64,000 nt of DNA from Argonema galeatum A003/A1 (GTDB lineage Bacteria; Cyanobacteriota; Cyanobacteriia; Cyanobacteriales; Aerosakkonemataceae). Position numbers and translations under genes: made by a program. The notes beneath the pieces were generated by a model. That model was not told where the DNA came from, searched no databases, and saw only the letters and a program-made list of their open reading frames with translations. The DNA lies in the NCBI RefSeq assembly GCF_023333595.1, contig NZ_JAIQZM010000006.1, positions 62,001 through 126,000 on the forward strand, in the 5' to 3' direction. Positions 45,749 to 53,469 of this stretch are shown in pieces. Positions within the stretch are counted from its first letter, which is position 1, and each line of letters opens with the position of its first letter.

Positions 45749-46050
45749 AAAACTATTATGTGTCGCCGCAAGCAGCTAGTGAAATCGAAGAAATCAACGA
45801 TTACATTGCTTCTAAAGATCCTGCTGCTGCTGATCGATTCCTGAGAGCGCTTACACAAAAATTTGAGACTTTGGTAAATTTTCCAAATATGGGTCGCAGA
45901 TGGGATAAACTATCTCCCCCATTACGGAGTTTCCCGATAGATAATTACTTGATTTTCTATCATTCGATAGAAGACGGTATTGAAGTTGTGCGTGTAGTTA
46001 GTGGCTACCGTGACCTTGAAAATCTGTTTTCTGGGGAGTCAAATAGCTAA
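45745..46050 (+). CDS. ParE/RelE-family toxin
   Basis: 101 residues. YYVSPQAASEIEEINDYIAS, FETLVNFPNMGRRWDKLSP and the C-terminal YLIFYHSIEDGIEVVRVVSG follow the RelE/ParE fold. ParE-type toxins act on DNA gyrase and RelE-type on ribosome-bound mRNA, and the family alone does not settle which. It forms a complete type II toxin-antitoxin unit with the preceding gene. Its end overlaps that of the convergent vMAP-like gene by four bases. Confidence 0.92.
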   Translation: MKNYYVSPQAASEIEEINDYIASKDPAAADRFLRALTQKFETLVNFPNMGRRWDKLSPPLRSFPIDNYLIFYHSIEDGIEVVRVVSGYRDLENLFSGESNS

Positions 46051-46871
46051 AGTGCTATCTGAGTTAATATTGCCAAAAAGTCCTGCACGACTCGATCTGG
46101 TTGTTCTCTGCATTGGGTAGCGTCGTAATGTTGAACGATCGCAATTCCGTGAGTTTGAAAAGTGCGATCGCGCTTTTCTAATTTTACCACATCTTGCTCG
46201 GATAATTCACTATCAATTTCAAGAATTCCCCATTTACCTTGGTGGAAGATGAGAAACTCAGGTTCTTGGTTTTGTCTACCTTCGGTCGTTGTCAGTCGCG
46301 CTTTGGAGTTGGGGATAAAGAGGACGTTGGCCCGATCGAGCGCTTCAGCTATTTTTACTTGTGCTTGTGAACGCAGAGGTAAATCGTTCCAGTAATAGAT
46401 TTCCTCTTCTGAGTTAGGTTGAATTTCTTGGTTATCTGCTTCTTCATCTGATTCAGTGTTATTTTCAGGTATTAGGGATTTTGGTAAATTTGCCTGACAC
46501 AAATTTGACTCAATTAAGTTTGCACATATTCTAGTTACACTTAGGCTTGCTCCACTTAGGTTAGCACCGCTTAGATTAAGTTCAATTGCGTGATTTCCAT
46601 GTAAGTTAACTTGATTTTTCCTTATGTATCGCTTTAAAACTGTCTTCAAGTTATCTTTTTTAACCTTTTCCCCTAATGCCTTTGATAATAGCTTCCATAG
46701 TTCATAACCAGTTGCTTTTATATAATCATGGTTATATCCAGTGTTTTTAGCAATCTCCGCATAAGACCATCCTTCCCAAGATTGCCGAAACACTAGCTCT
46801 TGAACTTTGTTTAAGCGTTGGTAATCTATTATGGCAATTTCCACAAGCTCTAGTGCTTCTTCAACAGTCAT
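46047..46871 (-). CDS. vMAP-N0-like / DUF559-like nuclease fusion protein
   Basis: 274 residues. The N-terminal helical domain (about 1-95) has LVFRQSWEGWSYAEIAKNTG and HDYIKATGYELWKLLSKALG, like the HTH at the start of vWA-MoxR-associated proteins. A short pentapeptide stretch follows (LNLSGANLSGASLSVTR, NLIESNLCQANL). The C-terminal domain (about 165-274) has EPEFLIFHQGKWGILEIDSE and RDRTFQTHGIAIVQHYDA, a cyanobacterial DUF559/restriction-like core with the E-x-D pattern. A regulatory or defence-related sensor-nuclease is inferred. Its 3' end has been duplicated (45348). Confidence 0.7.
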   Translation of the reverse strand: MTVEEALELVEIAIIDYQRLNKVQELVFRQSWEGWSYAEIAKNTGYNHDYIKATGYELWKLLSKALGEKVKKDNLKTVLKRYIRKNQVNLHGNHAIELNLSGANLSGASLSVTRICANLIESNLCQANLPKSLIPENNTESDEEADNQEIQPNSEEEIYYWNDLPLRSQAQVKIAEALDRANVLFIPNSKARLTTTEGRQNQEPEFLIFHQGKWGILEIDSELSEQDVVKLEKRDRTFQTHGIAIVQHYDATQCREQPDRVVQDFLAILTQIAL

Positions 46872-46949
46872 TTGTAAAAGTCCCTCAGTAGTAGAGTTTT
46901 AAGTTCCGCGTAGGGCATAGCCAAGATCCTGGAAGCTAGAATACCCTGA

Positions 46950-47056
46950 TAAGTAGGTGGGCATAATTAAACGTAAAACTGCCGCGCCCTTAGAAACCCG
47001 GTTTCTTGGAGAAACCGGGTTTCTGGGAGTTCAGTTTATTTACGCCCACCTACTTA
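46950..47056. mobile_element. MITE, family D (TAAGTAGGTGGGC ends), copy 1
   Basis: 107 bases. The ends are TAAGTAGGTGGGC and GCCCACCTACTTA, with inner ATAATTAAACGTAAAACT and CAGTTTATTTACG. The core palindrome is AGAAACCCGGTTTCTTGGAG continuing to its complement. Copy 2 at 57157-57262 is nearly identical. Confidence 0.92.
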
Positions 47057-47189
47057 GACCTAGATTCTACCGCAATGAGCAAGCCAGTATTACTTTTCTA
47101 TTACTTTTCTATTACTTTTTCTCACTGACAAAGCTGAGCCATAGTCGCTAAGGTATACCAAAGGCAGGTTGTAAGCGCCATCAAACAGT

Positions 47190-47696
47190 ATGCAAAAAAG
47201 TATGCAAGACTTGGCAGCGCGAATCAGACAGGATTTAAATGAGTACCAAGCGCAGGTTCAAGCAAGGCTAGAAAACCTACTTACTCAAGGGTTAGTGTCG
47301 CAGACACAACTAAAGGAGATTGTTATAGACGCTAAAATTACAGGTCAGAGTGTTATAGAAGCTTTAACTTCACAAGCAAATTATTCTGAGGAAGTAACCG
47401 AAATTTACGTTTACAGTTTGTTTGATAGATATAAAAACGCAGTTGAAAAGAAAATATATGACATAGAGCAAAGAAAAGAATCTGTTCACAGAGAGCAAAA
47501 TGTAGTATATAGCGGGGAATTATTCGGCAAAGTAATTTGCAAATTTTTAGTGAGCTTATTCAAATGGGAAAAAAGTCCTATCTTAAATTTTTTAGTGAGC
47601 TTATTCAAATGGGAAAAAAGTCCTATCTTGAAAGCTGCAAAAAGTATGTTTAGCAGGTTAAGAAATAGAAATATAAATTCAATGCGAACTAAATAG
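47190..47696 (+). CDS. Unknown protein, cassette gene A
   Basis: 168 residues. A charged helical start (MQDLAARIRQDLNEYQAQVQ) leads to LENLLTQGLVSQTQLKEIVI. The C-terminal part contains a direct duplication, FLVSLFKWEKSPIL twice in a row, encoded by an approximately 42-base tandem repeat (47548-47631), then a basic tail. The repeated unit looks amphipathic and may touch the membrane. I recognise no family. It is six bases before gene B, so the two are cotranscribed. Confidence 0.65.
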   Translation: MQKSMQDLAARIRQDLNEYQAQVQARLENLLTQGLVSQTQLKEIVIDAKITGQSVIEALTSQANYSEEVTEIYVYSLFDRYKNAVEKKIYDIEQRKESVHREQNVVYSGELFGKVICKFLVSLFKWEKSPILNFLVSLFKWEKSPILKAAKSMFSRLRNRNINSMRTK

Positions 47697-47701
47697 ATAT
47701 T

Positions 47702-48025
47702 ATGATAGATTTTATCGTTGCTTTTATTTTGCTTATAATTTTAGTCTGGCCTGCTCAAAAACTTATAGCATGGTTTGCATCTTTCCTGCATAAAAAACTA
47801 CCTGAAAACACACCGATATTACCCAACTTAACGCTGGAGAGTGCTAAGGCTCAAATTAAAATGAAACACGGTCATGCAAATCCAAAGGAAACTAGGCTCG
47901 CTATTAGATCTGCTGTTGTTATATCAGGTTTGATAACAGTATTAATTCAATCTCATCTATTAGCTTACATTATTATTTTAGTAATTTCGATTTGTGTTTT
48001 AATCAGTTTTATAGATGTAAAATAA
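47702..48025 (+). CDS. Unknown membrane protein, cassette gene B
   Basis: 107 residues with an N-terminal helix (FIVAFILLIILVWPAQKLIA), a polar middle (LTLESAKAQIKMKHGHANPK) and two C-terminal helices (SAVVISGLITVLIQSHLLAY; IIILVISICVLISFI). No known family is recognised. It is the second gene of a tight AT-rich unit and probably the membrane anchor of whatever the set does. Confidence 0.65.
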   Translation: MIDFIVAFILLIILVWPAQKLIAWFASFLHKKLPENTPILPNLTLESAKAQIKMKHGHANPKETRLAIRSAVVISGLITVLIQSHLLAYIIILVISICVLISFIDVK

Positions 48026-48055
48026 AAATTGTCATTACCGGAGTTAAATTTTACT

Positions 48056-48463
48056 ATGGATAAGCAAGATTCAGTAAAGATTAGGATAGCTGGAAAAACT
48101 GTTCCTGTTTATTTTAAGGATCAAAATGGCACTATAGTAGTACCTAGTGAGGTTGAACGAGATATAGTTCTTGGTTTGATAGGTCGCGCACTAGCCAGCC
48201 CAGTAACAGCATTAGTTATTGTTTTGGGAAGTGGATTTCGTGACATTAGATTGAATTACCAGCTTCTGGCAGAATTCATACACACGGAAGCGTATGAAAT
48301 CGAGGTTCAAGGACAAGTCGAAAGAATGAACAGCGTAATTCGTGTTTTTGGGCCAAAAATTGATGAAATTATGAATAGTAATTTCTCTGAAGAAGTTAAG
48401 CAAGATGGCAAACGTAAAATGCTGGAAGCAATGAACAAAAGACTTAGTGAATTTTCTAGTTGA
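48056..48463 (+). CDS. Unknown soluble protein, cassette gene C
   Basis: 135 residues from ATG 48056; an upstream TTG at 48029 is also in frame. The beta-rich start (VKIRIAGKTVPVYFKDQNGT) is followed by a hydrophobic segment (LIGRALASPVTALVIVLGSG) and a helical end (ERMNSVIRVFGPKIDEIMNS). I recognise no family. It is spaced about 30 bases from gene B. Confidence 0.6.
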   Translation: MDKQDSVKIRIAGKTVPVYFKDQNGTIVVPSEVERDIVLGLIGRALASPVTALVIVLGSGFRDIRLNYQLLAEFIHTEAYEIEVQGQVERMNSVIRVFGPKIDEIMNSNFSEEVKQDGKRKMLEAMNKRLSEFSS

Positions 48464-48513
48464 CGCTGTTGAAAAATTCAAGGCTGTTAGGCAAAACTTA
48501 GAGGGGTTGATGT

Positions 48514-48729
48514 ATGGTAAATGATAATGGGGCGCAAAACGAAGACTTACTGAAAACTAGCAGTAGTCAAATTCAAAAATATAGCAACACGCCTGCTATT
48601 CAACTCATACGCAATACAGCTAAACTAAGCGAGTCTATGAAAACGGCTTACAGCAATGAAGTTACTAAGAGCATTGCTATAAGGACTGAATATGAAATTT
48701 GGCTAGAGTACGATCGTGGTAAATCTTGA
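48514..48729 (+). CDS. Unknown small protein, cassette gene D
   Basis: 71 residues, polar and probably helical (IQLIRNTAKLSESMKTAYSN; IAIRTEYEIWLEYDRGKS). It starts about 50 bases after gene C, with GAGGGGTTG upstream of ATG. No family is recognised. It may be a real fourth member of the unit. Confidence 0.5.
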   Translation: MVNDNGAQNEDLLKTSSSQIQKYSNTPAIQLIRNTAKLSESMKTAYSNEVTKSIAIRTEYEIWLEYDRGKS

Positions 48730-48796
48730 GTTCGCACCAAAACCAAGAAAGCGACACCTTAGAAACGACTGTAGAGAACACTAGGGAAGAATAGCG

Positions 48797-48848
48797 ATCG
48801 GGCCATCAACACCAACCGCCACCTCAACAGCATTAGAGAACACAGGGA
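48797..48848. repeat. Dispersed ~52-base repeat, copy 1
   Basis: GCGATCGGGCCATCAACACC through ACCTCAACAGCATTAGAGAA, almost identical to 50017-50069. On the minus strand both copies can be read as PxFSNAVEVAVGVDGPIA, followed soon by a stop. Beyond this and a hairpin, the 48730-48952 gap shows nothing. Confidence 0.85.
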
Positions 48849-48901
48849 AAAGAGCGATCCCTCCATCAACCAAAGCTGGGAGGATTGTTTCAGAAAAGGG
48901 T

Positions 48902-48934
48902 AACACCCCATCTAAATTAATCAAAAGGGGTGTT
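48902..48934. terminator. Hairpin between the cassette and the Rpn gene
   Basis: AACACCCC (48902-48909) and GGGGTGTT (48927-48934) enclose a 17-base AT-rich loop between convergent genes. It has a weak T-tract, so this is a tentative terminator. Confidence 0.4.
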
Positions 48935-48952
48935 TATTCCCTACCATTTTAT

Positions 48953-49870
48953 CTAATTCAAATTATCCAACCAAGCAGTTAAATCTGCTGGCGATGAAAA
49001 ATCCAACAACGCTTCCGCCAAGTTCTCTAACTGAGAAAGCGATAAAGCGCGAATTCTCTCTTCCGTGCTAGGTGCGATTTCTCCCACCCGCCGCATCAAC
49101 TGGCGCAGAATTTGGAAGAATGCCTGCTGTTTTTGTCCTTGTTGCAAACCTTGTTGCAAACCTTGTTGCAAACCTTGTTGCAAACCTTGCTGCAAACCTC
49201 GCTGCAAACCTCGCTGCTCACCTCGCTGCTCACCTTTTTCCACAATTTGTTGATAAAACAAAGATTCTTGCATATTATCCTCCCGAAATAGCTGACTAAT
49301 TAGATTTGGTTTATGCAGTAAACCCGCCATTACTGCGGTACAAACTAATATTTCCCTTCGTTGTGCGGGGTCTTGAATTAATTCAACCTCTGCCGCTACT
49401 TGTGCTAACAATTCTCTGGGTGCATTACTGCGAGTTAGAGGTGCTAGCGGTAGCAAAGCGGGTTCGGCTAAAAAAGATGCGGGGTCTTCTTCCCATAACC
49501 GAATTACCCGATAGGGATGTACGGTGTTTCCTACTTGAAATCGGTCTAGGAAAACTAGGGGTGAGTCAATGCGTTGCAAGTAAATTACTACTTGTTCTAT
49601 TCTACATCTATATTTTCCGTACAGGCGAACCCAATAGTTGAGCATCCGTTCGGGAATTGGTGGATCTGAATAGGGTAATTTTTCAAACTCTAGATGTAAA
49701 ATTGTGTTACCGAACCGTAATAAAATTAAGGAATCGGCTCTAATTGGTTCGGCTGGTAATTCGGTTTTGAGGATTTCGACAGTGGTGAATTCCTCATTGG
49801 GTAATAACCAGCGGACGAAACTAGCTGGATTTTGGGAGGCGATGTATTTGCAGGTGTTATCGTAGGCCAA
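48953..49870 (-). CDS. Rpn/DUF4351-type putative nuclease
   Basis: 305 residues. It begins at TTG 49870, since no ATG fits. The N-terminal PD-(D/E)xK-like region has NPASFVRWLLPNEEF, ADSLILLRFGNTILHLEFEK and MLNYWVRLYGKYRCRIEQVV. The C-terminal QLENLAEALLDFSSPADLTA is the DUF4351 signature. Between them GEQRGEQRGLQRGLQQ and further GLQQ units form a coil coded by a 12-base tandem repeat (49135-49235). The family is linked to recombination-promoting nucleases (RpnA-like) and to transposase-like annotations. The cellular role is unsettled. Confidence 0.85.
   Translation of the reverse strand: MAYDNTCKYIASQNPASFVRWLLPNEEFTTVEILKTELPAEPIRADSLILLRFGNTILHLEFEKLPYSDPPIPERMLNYWVRLYGKYRCRIEQVVIYLQRIDSPLVFLDRFQVGNTVHPYRVIRLWEEDPASFLAEPALLPLAPLTRSNAPRELLAQVAAEVELIQDPAQRREILVCTAVMAGLLHKPNLISQLFREDNMQESLFYQQIVEKGEQRGEQRGLQRGLQQGLQQGLQQGLQQGLQQGQKQQAFFQILRQLMRRVGEIAPSTEERIRALSLSQLENLAEALLDFSSPADLTAWLDNLN
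49135..49235. repeat. 12-base tandem repeat in the Rpn gene
   Basis: CAAACCTTGTTG-type units, about eight in a row, drift into CAAACCTCGCTG and CTCACCTCGCTG at one end. They give the GLQQ/GLQR/GEQR coil and are variable-length in principle. Confidence 0.95.
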
Positions 49871-50016
49871 TGTTTTGTTTTTTGCGAGCGAAGTTTATAG
49901 TTTTTTATATTATATTGACAGCAGATAAAATTGGGTGAAAACAGCGATAATACTAGGTATTGCTGTCTCGATTGCACTTCTGGCTCCCCATCAAACTAAG
50001 TTGCAGTAACTTGTGC

Positions 50017-50069
50017 GATCGGGCCATCAACACCCACCGCCACCTCAACAGCATTAGAGAACAAAGGTT
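50017..50069. repeat. Dispersed ~52-base repeat, copy 2
   Basis: It matches 48797-48848 with two or three differences. It lies directly after the HNH gene stop (minus strand). GGTTTTTGGAGTGCGATCGC follows and recurs near 51075. Confidence 0.85.
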
Positions 50070-50088
50070 TTTGGAGTGCGATCGCATT

Positions 50089-50520
50089 TTAGCTTTCCGA
50101 TAGTGGATGCAAACCAGCCATAACCAACAAGCGACGCAAATTAACAACACCCGTTCTGTTTAAACGAAGCGCATTAATTGTCGCTTTACCACAAGGAGTT
50201 TTGCCAATAACTTCCGTGCAATCATCACTCCAGCCAAAATGCTCTGTCCAAACTTGTTGTCGGGGGTTAAACAAAGCCACTTTTTGACCTGTTTCAGGAT
50301 CGGTATCATCAGTTTTCGTATGCTTGTGAGCGTTACAACCAAAACAAGACCAAGCTAAATTATCTAATGTGGTTTCGCCACCTGCTTGACGAGGCTTGAT
50401 ATGGTCAACTGTGAAACTCTCAGTAGCGAATTGACCAGGACTGCGGCAATACTCACAGTAATTTTTAGCTCGCGTCGAAACGGCTTGTTTAAAAATAGAT
50501 GTAACTCGTTCAGATGACAC
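50089..50520 (-). CDS. HNH endonuclease
   Basis: 143 residues. The ββα-metal core is clear: CEYCRSPGQFATESFTVDHI, then KPRQAGGETTLDNLAWSCFG and CNAHK. It has two CxxC zinc pairs with the catalytic DH and N/H residues. Free-standing cyanobacterial HNH proteins of this size have unknown targets. It overlaps the end of the upstream gene by 11 bases, so the two are translationally coupled. Confidence 0.93.
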   Translation of the reverse strand: MSSERVTSIFKQAVSTRAKNYCEYCRSPGQFATESFTVDHIKPRQAGGETTLDNLAWSCFGCNAHKHTKTDDTDPETGQKVALFNPRQQVWTEHFGWSDDCTEVIGKTPCGKATINALRLNRTGVVNLRRLLVMAGLHPLSES

Positions 50521-50917
50521 TGGATATTGTTTCCTGTGATGTTAACTCGTCAAGTAAGGTGTTCAAATCGACATTTTTGATTTTAGCCAATTCAATCAAA
50601 GCTGCCAATCGCTCTACATCTTTATTTTCTATTCGCTCTACATAAGATAATAATTCACTATGCTCCACTTCATTTATTTCACCAGTTTCAGCGCGATCGC
50701 GCAGATAGTCCAGTCTTAGTCTGTCTTGTGGGGGAAGTCGGTGCTGAATGATTTCCAGTAAAGCACTTTCTTCTGAATTGTGTGGCTCTGGATTTCTTAC
50801 TCGCTCGGCCTTTGCACGCAAAGATTCGAGTAACCCAACGGCTTCAAATAACATTTCTTTTGGCAATTTTTTAACTAATTCAATCGCTTTTTGGCGAATC
50901 TCTGTTGGTGTCGTCAT
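50510..50917 (-). CDS. Antitoxin-like/unknown protein paired with HNH
   Basis: 135 residues from ATG 50917, preceded by ACGAGGTGTAAG. A 41-residue extension to 51040 is open but has no site and an unrelated composition. IRQKAIELVKKLPKEMLFEA then VGLLESLRAKAERV resembles DUF2281-like or AbrB-partnered antitoxin helices. ERLAALIELAKIKNVDLNTL closes it. Pairs of this type with an HNH gene recur in cyanobacteria. A regulatory partner role is inferred. Confidence 0.7.
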   Translation of the reverse strand: MTTPTEIRQKAIELVKKLPKEMLFEAVGLLESLRAKAERVRNPEPHNSEESALLEIIQHRLPPQDRLRLDYLRDRAETGEINEVEHSELLSYVERIENKDVERLAALIELAKIKNVDLNTLLDELTSQETISSVI

Positions 50918-51096
50918 CTTACACCTCGTTAGTTTATACTTGTTTATATTATAGTCGCAGGATATAACCGTAAGAAAAAAAGCTCGATATGCCGTACCCT
51001 GGGGGAAGGCTACGCCTACGTCAGCTACGCGATCGCACAACTCACTTCACAGCATTCTCAGGTCGCTTTGTCAAGGGGTTTTGGAGTGCGATCGCC

Positions 51097-52461
51097 TTAG
51101 AAAGAGGATTTGCTTTTAAGCAGATAAGTGAGCATATCTCCTCTACCTTTGACATGAATGGTTCCGCGTTCCTCAAAAACATACTGATTTTTTAATATTT
51201 CATAAACTTCCTTGGTAACTTGAATGCAATTGGGTATACCTTGAGATTCCATGCGACTTGCTATATTCACAGTATCGCCCCACAGGTCGTAAATAAACTT
51301 TTTCAGACCAATTACCCCGGCAACTACTGGCCCGGTGTTGATGCCAATTCGGACGCGAAAATCTTGATTGGTTTCGATGTTTACTTTGTTGAGCGCCAGT
51401 TGCATATCCAAAGCCATATCTGCGATCGCTTCCACATGATCGGGCCTTGGTATCGGCAGACCCGAAACCACCATGTAAGAATCGCCAATAGTCTTGATCT
51501 TTTCCAATCCATGCTTTTCTGCCAGCTCGTCAAACCGCGAGAAAATATTATTGAGCAACTCCACCATTTCCGTAGGCGGTATCTGGGTCGATAGCTGGGT
51601 AAAACCAACGATATCAGCAAACAAAACCGTGGCTTCGTTAAATTGTTCTGCTAGAGTTCCTGTAGACTGTTTTAAGCGATCGGCGATCGACTGCGGCAAG
51701 ACATTCAGTAGCAGACGTTCTGATTGTTCCTGTTCGACAGTTAGTTGCTGATAAGCTGCTTCCATCTGGCGACGAGCCTTAAATTCAGACCGCTGTAGGC
51801 GTTCGTACAAGTAAACTGATAGGTCGCAAACAAAACAAACCCAAAACATATATAAATACAACAAACCTGAAGTCATCCACGGCGCTGGCATCTGGGCCAC
51901 CTTACCCAGGAGAAGCTGCACACCGAAATAGTAAGCAAAAACGCCCAACTGAGAGACAAGGTGCAGCCGCCAGCAGACTGGGACGAGGGTAGCCATGCCG
52001 AAAAACGCTAGGGGCCAGCTAAGGATATTGGGTTCCAACTTATCGGCGACGGTAACTATCAGCAGGGGAATTAGGGTGATAGACCAAGAAAAAATCAGGA
52101 ATATTAAATTTGGGTAACGGCGACCCAAGCGAGTTCTCAGGGATGACAAACACACCAGCAGGCTTAGTTCCGAAGCGATATGCGTTATTAACGCCAAGCG
52201 ATCGAAATACTCTGGCCTAACGATAAAATTTCTAAGTTGCAGGGCGATAAAACTCAAGAAGCTGATGAAGGCAATCCGCAAACCTAACCGCAGCCGCTTT
52301 TGCAGGAACTCCCGCCGCCACGCCTCGTAATCAACACCTTCCTCCTGAGTCTGTTCTTGGTGTCTCTTCAGCTTCCTCTTCAGTGAAGCCAGGAGGGTGT
52401 TGCCGAATAATCGTTGCCGCATTATTTTTACCGAATTCAGGCTCATCTGGCTAGTCTTCAC
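51097..52461 (-). CDS. Membrane-bound class III adenylate cyclase
   Basis: 454 residues. A cytosolic start (about 1-55) leads to about six transmembrane helices (56-230). A coiled coil follows (ARRQMEAAYQQLTVEQEQSE), then the catalytic domain from about 260. LFADIVGFTQLSTQIPPTEM and KIKTIGDSYMVVSG provide the two metal Asp residues and the purine-selecting Lys. FIYDLWGDTVNIASRMESQG provides Asp and the N...R pair. The Lys/Asp combination points to ATP rather than GTP. It should make cAMP in response to a membrane or membrane-domain signal. Confidence 0.93.
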   Translation of the reverse strand: MKTSQMSLNSVKIMRQRLFGNTLLASLKRKLKRHQEQTQEEGVDYEAWRREFLQKRLRLGLRIAFISFLSFIALQLRNFIVRPEYFDRLALITHIASELSLLVCLSSLRTRLGRRYPNLIFLIFSWSITLIPLLIVTVADKLEPNILSWPLAFFGMATLVPVCWRLHLVSQLGVFAYYFGVQLLLGKVAQMPAPWMTSGLLYLYMFWVCFVCDLSVYLYERLQRSEFKARRQMEAAYQQLTVEQEQSERLLLNVLPQSIADRLKQSTGTLAEQFNEATVLFADIVGFTQLSTQIPPTEMVELLNNIFSRFDELAEKHGLEKIKTIGDSYMVVSGLPIPRPDHVEAIADMALDMQLALNKVNIETNQDFRVRIGINTGPVVAGVIGLKKFIYDLWGDTVNIASRMESQGIPNCIQVTKEVYEILKNQYVFEERGTIHVKGRGDMLTYLLKSKSSF

Positions 52462-52574
52462 CCTAGCAGACTAGCTTAGTTCACGTCATGCGGATGGGTG
52501 AAGTGTCAGCATTCTGCGTGAATTAGAAAGGATGAAGCACAAAGGGAGTTCCATCTTCGCGATTCATGTCCTTT

Positions 52575-52663
52575 AGACATCTCCTTTCAAAGAATGTAGA
52601 GACGTTGCATGCAACGTCTCTACAAGGGTTCAAGGGTTAGCACCTTTAATTTCTGGAGAGATT
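52575..52663. mobile_element. MITE-like element, family C, copy 2
   Basis: AGACATCTCC (52575) runs to TTCTGGAGAGATT (about 52663), with the core TAGAGACGTTGCATGCAACG. The right end has diverged relative to 53247-53337. The rest of the 52462-52936 gap has no recognised feature. Confidence 0.8.
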
Positions 52664-52936
52664 TATTGAGCTTTCCGCGTTTTGAAGCGAGTGTGCCGCT
52701 TGGCTAAGTGTCCACCATGAGGCGCAGAAGTATCTTTAGCAGAAGAGAAATGCGATCGGGCCACAGCCACTCAAAAGCTTATCCATCAAGGATTATTCAA
52801 AACCTGCCACCAAGAGCGGATCTTCGAGGCTTTAGCAGTCACCTGAGAGACTGACACACAACGACACAAGAAGCTAACCAGAATTTTTTATTTTGAATCT
52901 AGAGAACGAGAACATTTAAAAGAGGGCATCAAACTT

Positions 52937-53188
52937 ATGCAGAAGAATATTAACCCACAAATGATGGCTATTGTTAATGATTTAGATGCTTTGATAACGG
53001 AAATTGACGAAAACCCGTGCCTGTCTTCTTGGGTAGTTCGTCTGGTACTCAAATCGATTAAGGATAAAGCACGAAACACGGTTACGGAAACAGCGCCTCA
53101 ACCAGTGTCTGCGAATTTGGTGCCTCATCTCGAAGCTTTGGACAACTCATCTACTATTGGTAAAAGACGAGCTAGAATTTTATCCTAA
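52937..53188 (+). CDS. Hypothetical small protein
   Basis: 83 residues. MMAIVNDLDALITEIDENPC and LSSWVVRLVLKSIKDKARNT suggest two helices, followed by a Pro-rich region and a basic end (KRRARILS). There is no known family. AGAGGGCATC upstream could be its ribosome-binding site. It may be real but is short and isolated between two family-C repeats. Confidence 0.4.
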   Translation: MQKNINPQMMAIVNDLDALITEIDENPCLSSWVVRLVLKSIKDKARNTVTETAPQPVSANLVPHLEALDNSSTIGKRRARILS

Positions 53189-53246
53189 TGTTGCCATAAG
53201 GCTTAACGGTTGCAATTTCGATGACAGACTTTCTGGGCAAAATCAT

Positions 53247-53337
53247 TAGACATCTCCTTTCAAAGAATGTAGAGACGTTGCATGCAACGTCTTTACAGGG
53301 TTACAGGTAACGCACCTTTAATTTCTGGAGATGTCTA
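53247..53337. mobile_element. MITE-like element, family C, copy 3
   Basis: A full copy: TAGACATCTCC at the left and GGAGATGTCTA at the right, with core palindrome TAGAGACGTTGCATGCAACG. It lies about 130 bases upstream of the NDH-2 gene. Confidence 0.9.
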
Positions 53338-53469
53338 TTTTATTTGTTTACTTGTAGCGATCGCTACCCACATTTTTGTCAGTTCGCACTATAAAGGAAA
53401 CATCGGTAACATCAAAAAGGTTTCCTCAAACGAGTCACTGGCAAAATCCCAGAAAGGAAGTTCCCACTT

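Noticed and set aside
50918..51040. N-terminal extension of the HNH partner protein
   Set aside because: The composition changes abruptly and ACGAGGTGTAAG sits directly before ATG 50917.
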